A stretch of DNA of 64,000 nucleotides. Source: Turbatrix aceti. Lineage: Eukaryota > Nematoda > Chromadorea > Rhabditida > Panagrolaimidae. The notes beneath the pieces are model-generated. The model searched no databases and was not told the DNA's origin. It was given only the letters and a program-made list of their open reading frames with translations. Position numbers and translations under genes: made by a program. The stretch's first letter is position 1, and the number at the start of each line of letters is the position of its first letter. This document shows positions 56,684 to 64,000 of the stretch, piece after piece. The stretch spans positions 9,613,547-9,677,546 of the forward strand of contig OZ017767.1 of NCBI GenBank assembly GCA_963969345.1, read 5' to 3'.

Positions 56684-59600
56684 GTGCTTTCGCGTCTTGA
56701 AAACAAAAAAAACTTTCGTTATTGTATTTTCGCTAAAAAAACAAACAAACAATGATTTTTGTTTTATAAAAAAGATTTTTTACACCATTTTCTCATAACA
56801 TCTGAAAGATGTTTTTTTTTCAACTTCCTATGTCATGTGCAATTGAATCGCTGTAGAAACTAGTTGTAGAAGTTTTTTGCCCCAGGTTACGTTCCTTTGT
56901 TAACCGGATGAACGATATTTTAGTTGACATTGATGACTTGGCTGGCTGTACAGTTAGTTTGCGTTTTTCTCTGCCACTTCTAATTATTGTTAAAAATGGA
57001 CAGGGAGTAATTTTTTCTGTATTTTTTGAAACCTTTGTGTACGTTTTGTGTCAAAAAATAGTATTTCCTTTAGGTAAAGTTTGCGTGCGTTTGCGTTAAT
57101 TTGCGAACAATTTTTTACATTTTTTGATAATAACGAAAAAAATTTGAAAAAAATAAAAATTTTTGAAAAAAATTTTTTTTTTTTTAATTTAAAATATTTT
57201 TATTTTTAAAACTTTCCCGATTTTTGAAAATCGGGATAAGTTTTGCGTAATAAAATTTCATTTGCAGTGTTTTTTTCAAAAAATTACCCTTTTTTGTATA
57301 GTACGTCAATTCAGTACATTAACAAAGAATGTCCGCTCTTCCTGTCTATTTGACCCCCCGATGATCCGCAGCTTACACCCCACAAATTTTCACTTCTGAG
57401 CTCGGAACTTGCTCAAGATTTTTTTATTACTATCATTTTTGTACACACGACGAAGGCGTAAAAACTGTTTGCAGCCGATGTTGAATTGTTTGTGCTCGTC
57501 CTCGGGCAAGCTCGGAGACACTCTCGAAGACGAAAAACGACGTCCATCCAGAAACACTCTTCCCGCCTGGTGACTGACTTGCAACGTTGGTTGTTGCGTC
57601 GTGAATCACGCTTCAATTCCCGCTTGATTGCTTTGCCTTCGTCGAACAGCGCCTGTGGCCGGCCATCACATTTTCCATTGAACCAGCGTTTTTTTTCTTT
57701 CTCTTCCATTCAATCGGTTGGCCAAGGAATGTTTAGAATTGCTATAGCAATGTTTTCTGAGGTGTGCTGCAAGCATGGGGTACTATTTGGTGTTTACCCG
57801 CGTGTTGGTTCTTCTTCTTCTACTTCTTCCTCACTCGTCCTCCTCGGAGTGGTATAAGTTCTGGTGTATTTAGGAGGGACAATGAGCTTCGACACCTTTT
57901 TTTTTGGTGGTGTACTGCAGGGGTTTTTTTTTCGCAGGTATAGATGGCTTGTATCCTCTTGCACGCAACTTGTAGGTATTTGGAGGGGAAACTGAGAAGA
58001 CACTTGACTTTATTTTTGTTTTTTTTGCAGCTTGTGATCAAAGTTGTTTCCTTTTTTTGGGGTGTAACTAGAATTGTACATATGTATTTTTCAAGAAAAA
58101 AAATCATTCGACCCATCTTTTTAAAGAATCCGTAGAAAATAAAAAAAATTTAATAAAATATTTTAGAAAATAAAAAATTGAGATACATAAGTTTCTTTTG
58201 ATAAAATTGATTTTTTTGAACATAGTTTTTTAAAACAAAATTCTGCAATTTTTGTATAAACAAAAATCATCTCCTTGACATTTTTTACAATTTTTTTCTG
58301 TTTGAAAAAAAAATTTGCGGCACGAACACGAAATAAAAAAAATTGTTTTTTTACATTTACTCGCACATTTTTTTTTAATTTTTTAATCACTACAATTTTT
58401 TTGACCATAAAAAATGTTGTAAATCGTCAAAAAAACTAACTACAACTTTATTGCCGCCTTCCGTCTTCTTTGTCCCCAAGAAGAGCCCTGGTCCAGTATA
58501 ATCTTTAGTCAGACCCGGCTGAAGAGGCGTACAAAAAAGTCTAGTATCCCTCTTCTTTCATTTTTGTTTCCCTCTCACCAAGGTTGAATGGTTCCTGTCT
58601 TCTTTCCTTGCCAAGTTGCCTTGCCTGATCGGGAATTTTAAGGTTAAGGCTTGTTTTGTAGTGACACTTGTGTTACCCAGGTTTGATTTGTGAATCGGGA
58701 TATGTATAAGAAGATACCCGCCATCCTTTAAATGTTAGTGATGCATATCAAAACACCTTTATAACCTGATAGTTTGATTTGTCGGTATTGTCGTCAATTC
58801 AACTGTGACATCGACCCAATTTGGAAATTTTATTATTGTTTATTTGTTCTAGCGTTTCTAATTCAGTTAACATCGGAAAAACGAGAAAAACAAAACGAAA
58901 TTTTTTTTTCGAACAAACTGCAATTTTTTAGAAAAGTTCCAAAAAACTAATTTTTGGTGTTTTTTTAAATTTTTTTTTATATTTTGTATTTTTTTTAAAT
59001 TTTTTTAAATTTTTGTGAAATACAAAAAAATTATAAAAGAAATTGATTTTTGATTAATAAACCGATTTTTTTTCACTTTTAGGATTTCAATTTTTTGAAA
59101 ACCCAAATTCTGCACTTTTTATGCAAAATTTTCCAAGCATTTGTAAACCCATCATCCAACACTCACATTGGGTTTGCAGGATACCCACACGAATCCCTTT
59201 TCAAATCAAATCTTATCGCCTTCACGTCATGAAAAATAAACTCTCACACATTTGTCAAATGAAGGCGCGGCCGGCGCGCGCGCGCGCGTCTAATTTATGT
59301 ACACCGCCGCCAAAACCTTGTTGCCCCTGGACAGCGTCACCGCAATGCTGTCTGACTGGCAGCAAGTCTGCCTCCTCGGTTTCTCTTATCCTCTTCACCC
59401 CGATATTGTGCGGTTTTGCATGTTTCAATGGTATTTGATGATTGAATTTTTGTGTTTGTTGACCACAGCGATGAACGAAAAAGTGGGTGTGAAATTTATT
59501 GCTTCTCTTGTTCGTGAACAACGGATTGGGTGTGCGCCTGCCATCTTCGCAGTGTCACCACCAAATTATTTTTTTTGCACATTTTATAATATTTCACCAA

Positions 59601-60197
59601 GTTAAACGTAGTATGTATTTTTTTGTTGTTTGGTTCTGTCATGCGTCACGTTAAAAAAATAACCGCGAAATGATCATCCTATCGTCATTTTTTTTCACAT
59701 TTAAAAAAATGTATTTCGTTATAAAAAAATTTTTGATGATAAAAAAAAGTTAAAACTAGTTTTTCTATACAATTTTTTTTCGATAAAAAAATATATATTA
59801 AAAAAAACAAGTTCAAAAACATTTTTAGAATTTTTTTGTATTCAAAATTTTAGTATCAAAAAAATGTAACATTCATTTTTTGTAACCAAAAAGTTTTTTC
59901 ATAATTTTTTTTTCCTTTTTTGTTAAAAAGTAAGTGGGAAAGCTAAAAAACGAAAATGGAAAAAAATTTTGTGCCCATTAAATTCGACTAAAAACCCATT
60001 TGAAACCCCATAATTTTTTTTCAAACAAAAAAAACACAATTGCAACAAATAATTGAGCGTGAAAAAAAGCTACTGACCAGATGATACATAGATATTGTAA
60101 GATCTGACACGGAAGACCAGATAGAAGATCAACGCGCCATCCTGTCTAGCCGCGTTTCTCTGACAAATAACTTTGAATTTTATCTGTAGTTTTTCAG
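56684..60197. other. Gene-poor region 4
   Basis: No gene I can support. On the minus strand, 57709-57413 reads KRWFNGKCDG and then a basic helix-like stretch, weakly like the linker between endonuclease and reverse transcriptase in LINEs (W-F/W-N/D-x-x-C), but this is not enough for a firm call. A GGCCGGCGCGCGCGCGCGCG run lies at 59270-59289. Confidence 0.35.
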
Positions 60198-60212
60198 CGC
60201 GAGCAGACAGAC

Positions 60213-60464
60213 ATGAAAGGAAGCGACGCCATGCCACGACCGCTGTCTGCGTTCCGTCCCTATCACCAAAGTATCGTAACGACGTCTAATGGAGGCCTAA
60301 CGACGACTTTTGAAGTCGAACATCGCCCACACCTGCCGCCGCCGGTGCACTCGTCGCCACCGGTACGCCTCGTTCATGCTTCGTCTACCGTTCAGGCCAT
60401 TCCGAGGCAGGCGCCGGTGACCGGTCCATCATCGTCGACGACGACACGCATTGTGCCTATCAGG
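60213..60464 (+). CDS. Probable first coding exon of a gene continuing to the right
   Basis: An acceptor (GTAGTTTTTCAG, ending 60197) is followed 15 bases later by an ATG and 84 codons up to a donor (ATCAGG|GTTGGT, 60465). Codon use is GC-rich and clearly coding-like. The peptide (MKGSDAMPRPLSAFRPYHQS onward) is Pro/Ser/Thr-rich and low in complexity (PHLPPPVHSSPP, SSSTTTR) with no recognisable domain. Such N-termini are common in transcription factors and adaptor proteins, but that is a guess. The next exon is not seen in the remaining 3.5 kb, so the following intron is long or leaves the window. Confidence 0.6.
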
Positions 60465-63400
60465 GTTGGTTTAACTTTTTTTGTATCCATTTGAATTTGT
60501 ACAATATTATATCAAAAAGTTCATTGTTTACATTATTGTATTCTGTGCTCGTCTGTTTGGTGTTAAGCCTTGTCTGAAATCATCTTTGGCGTTTCCTTGT
60601 CTCAAACATTTGTTGGTTGCCTTTGTCTGACTTTTGTGGTTGTTCGTCGATCTATGGCTTTCACATTAGCACAACGGCCGCAACGGCGTCGAATGGAAGG
60701 AAAATAGGAAAGCTGGTTGTTATTGTTTACGTTTGAAGTGCACAGGCTAGACCGTTGGCGTAAGAAAACTGATGGATCATCAGGATTGCAACGTTCACTT
60801 CTAGTGGACACCCGCTGAGTTGGTTTTCCGGTTTTGTCGTTTTTGTGATACCACAAAAATTTTTCTAACCACATAATTTTTTTTCTCAACCAAAATATTT
60901 TTTTATAAAAAATTTTGTCTCCTTTCCTAAAAAATGCCATACTTTTTGTATAAAAAAAATGTCGATTTGTTAATTTCCTAATTATAAATTCACACTTAAT
61001 TAAAATTTTGCTCTTGTATCCGGATTACTTTACCAATTTTTTTTAAATTAAATAAAAAAATTAGGTTGAGTACAATTTTTATCGTAAATTTTTTAATTTA
61101 AAAAATCCGGGTATTTGATGATTTATTTTGTGACCCAAAAAAATTTTCAATGCAAAAAACACTACTTTTATTTTTTTAACTTTTTGCAGCTTTTTCAAAA
61201 ATCAAAATTCGCATGTTGCATGCAACTTGCCAATACTCCTGTTTTTAATTTACTCCTGTTTTAAAAATTTTTTGTTTAAAATTTTTTGTTAGTTTGTGAG
61301 GTCCAAACTTTTTCACGGAAACAAGGGTCACAAATAAATTGCCACATACATAAATTCAAATTTATTTGTCCTTCATGCAAAAAAATCGTAATTTACAAGA
61401 AAACCATCTTTTGACCTCGTTGTGTCAAAGAAACCCTTTACAATGAGGTCTGACTTTCATTTATTACATACGTCCAAACCATTTTATATAAATAACAACT
61501 TTTTTCTTTTCAATTGTCGAAAAACTTTTCTGTATTTTTCCTCAAAAAAACTGTATTTCCCCATGAATTTTATTTCTTAGATAAAAAAGTTTGTGGTTGC
61601 ATAAAATTGTATTTATAATAAATACTAAACGTGATCATCATCGCAATCGTCGTCTTTTCCCTCTTCTTTCGTCTTTTCGCGCCTCATTCACTCATCCGCC
61701 ACCGCCACCGCAGCCGCGGTCTGCCACAAGATCAGTCAAGTAGGCGCGACACGGCGCAACGTGATGGTAATAAGGATAAAATTAAAAAGATATTCCTTCA
61801 TCCCTGACTGAGATCCCTGCGGGATAGTTATGGTGGTTGTGTGCTTGACGGATAACGACGTCGTAAAAAAATCATTGTTCTTTCCACCCTTTTTCTTTCA
61901 TCACTGCGTTTTGCATCCTTTCAAAGATCAGATTTGATCTTTCGGGTACGTGTAACAACTTTTTTTGGGCATTCGTTTATTGGTGTAAAAATTTGTTCTT
62001 TTACGGTTATGACTGACGCTTTTAGGATCATTTGGAACTTATTTTCGATTAGTAACATGGTTAGATCGTTTTTGCCCGACTTTTGTTTTTACGCAAAATT
62101 TAAAAAAAATGTAAACACTTTGTTATTAACTTCATTGAAAAATGAATGTTTTGTTGACATGTTTTGCATTGTGTAAATAATTACGTTCATAAAAAAAAAG
62201 AACTCGTATTTAACGATGTTTTTATAAACCATTATTTTTTTGACGAATTTACTGTTGTTTTTCGAAAATATCCAACTTTTAACAATATCGTAAAAAAATT
62301 ATTATGATTAATTTTTCTTCAATTTCTGTACACTGTTGCATATTTATCTAAGCTTACATTTTATACTTTAGTATATCTCGTTGATCTAACCTCGGTCAAA
62401 AGTAAAGTTCAACGGCTTGGATCGGCTTTGACGATCGCGTTCAACTCAAGAGGATTTCTACAAAGCCAGGTGTACGAGTCGGGTCGCACGCTCAAGTACA
62501 TAAGAGGATGAGTGTTGATCGTGAAGGGGGGTTCTAATAATTCTAACATACTACCGATTGAAAGTGACGTTATCTGTTTATTTATTTATTTGAAAATTAA
62601 ATATGTATTTTTGAAAACTTGACAGTAGCGCCACGCCGACTTTGAAGGTGTCAGCGTCGGCGAAAGTTATGAAAAAGAAGTAAAAAGAAAGAGGCAAAGA
62701 TAAAAGCGGGTTGTTGTTTTAAATGCGCTCCCACACTTCCCCAACTTGATTATTATTGCGCGGCGTAAAACTTTCCGCACAAAAGCAAGCTTCTTCTTCC
62801 CAAAGCGCACCAACAACCAACATAACAGATTGTCTCGTCCAGCTAACCCTTCTTGCTCAACCACCGAACAGGGGGAAGAGGGGTAGGCTAGCATACCCGC
62901 GTCCAACTGTTGGTTGGTTGGCTGAACTGTTCAACATTGGCTATTGTTGCTGTTGACCCCGTCAAATCATGTCAAAAAGTCTTCACCCACCATTCCATAC
63001 CACTATCCGGACTGTAGTGATGTACGTCTGTGTGCGTGTTGTGATGGTGCGCAATTTTCAAATTTTTTGAGCTAACTGCTGACTAACTAACTAAATCTAG
63101 CATAAGTGGTTGAAGTTGAGTCGAGTGTTGTTTTTTCTGCCTACAAATACTTTTCGAGTTTTTTCTATCATACTTTTTAGTTAGTTTTTTTTCTGATTCC
63201 GGATTTCATTTTTCGTTGATTTCCTGGACGACTTGTTTTTTTTGATTAACGTAATTACTATAATACTTTAAACAAAAAAAATATTTTAGAATGTGATGAA
63301 AAAAATCGTTGACGGATATTCAGAAGAGTATACACGTATGAAGATAGTAAAAATTTTTGCGAGGTTAAAATAAAAAATGAAAGTAAATATTATTCGCAAA

Positions 63401-64000
63401 ACGTGCCACTTTTGATGTTTTTTTGTAAATAAAATGTATTGTTTTGTATGAAGTGTATTGTTTTTTTGTAAAACTTACAAAATCGATTTCGTTTTGTGTT
63501 CCTTACTCACTACTTTTTTATTCCCATGCCCTTTTGTATACCATTGCGCAGGGATGACTAATGAATGCACTTTTACACGATTTACCCTCTCCCGACACGA
63601 TTTTTTCATACTCCAAAAATTTTTATGATCCAAAAAAAACTGGAAATACATCTGCAATCATAATTAAAATGTTTTACAAGACAAGATAAAACATAACATT
63701 TATTTATAATCCCAGACATTTTTTTTTCCGGATATTATAAATATTTTGGATATCGGAACAGGACCTCATCTTTCAACCGCATAATAATGCAATAAAGATA
63801 AAGATATTTATCCCTCTTTTTTTGTACTCCTCCAATTTTTTCTTCAATCCGATAAAAAATTGGAATAAAGGAAATAAAATTATGGCTTAATTTTTCGGGA
63901 AGTCATTCATTTCCGTCCTCTGCCCTTTGGAAAAGTGACGCAAAGTTGAAGAACAACGACCTCGCCAGAAAGACATACCTGCAATTGCAATTGTATGTTA
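60465..64000. other. Long intron or intergenic DNA to the window end
   Basis: If the exon at 60213 is real, this is at least the start of its intron. AT-rich with a GC-richer patch at 61670-61770 and another at 62730-62920. No exon, RNA gene or transposon recognised. Confidence 0.4.

Noticed and set aside
1..64000. CRISPR arrays, bacterial operons, ribosome-binding sites
   Set aside because: The window is clearly eukaryotic; no regularly spaced identical repeats with unique spacers were seen.

Overview
This is a eukaryotic, AT-rich window, most likely from a free-living or parasitic nematode. The genes have small exons separated by poly-T/poly-A introns that end in TTTTCAG, TTTTAG or TTGTAG. 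One gene is a nematode-style serpentine chemoreceptor, another is an innexin, and several start codons lie just behind a strong splice acceptor, as expected for trans-spliced or short 5' UTR transcripts. Species and clade cannot be fixed from the sequence, and tardigrades or other small ecdysozoans are not strictly excluded. No CRISPR array, rRNA or convincing tRNA was found.

Layout. 1-138 is the last exon of a CAAX-box protein. 1219-5925 (+) is a complete USP8-type deubiquitinase (dimerisation domain, rhodanese domain, proline-rich linker, USP catalytic domain). 6987-10544 (+) is a tandem pair of secreted purple acid phosphatases with identical exon lengths. 10789-12149 (-) is a secreted PAN/apple-like protein, and 12077-15651 (-) is an ABCA-type transporter that is truncated and has a degenerate nucleotide-binding domain; the two overlap by 73 bases. 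16687-21040 is a cluster of long-inverted-repeat transposons, including an element nested inside another. 21544-23119 (+) is a small DH-PH RhoGEF. 23711-26617 (+) holds two orphan secreted proteins, and 27174-28279 (+) the chemoreceptor. 28936-29647 (-) is TOM20, divergent from the spliceosomal SF3A2 (29929-31157, +). 31299-31925 (-) is a cystine-knot glycoprotein-hormone-like gene.

From about 33.1 to 49.8 kb there is essentially no recognisable coding sequence. This desert is AT-rich with scattered GC-richer islands and one more copy of the MITE seen at 18.3 kb. 49824-52372 (+) is an innexin with a long Ser/Pro-rich tail. From 52.4 kb to the end, only retroelement remnants, a 1.43-kb foldback transposon with two 499-base arms, and one probable first coding exon at 60213-60464 stand out.

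The genes do not form a pathway or an obvious operon. They are a mix of housekeeping genes (USP8, TOM20, SF3A2) and nematode-style surface or signalling genes. The most unusual material is the repeat biology: foldback elements, nested insertions with readable target duplications, and small repeats shared between introns of unrelated genes. The other notable item is the decayed ABCA transporter overlapping the secreted-protein gene. All splice sites were placed by eye, using GT/GC-AG signals and reading-frame continuity, without transcript evidence.
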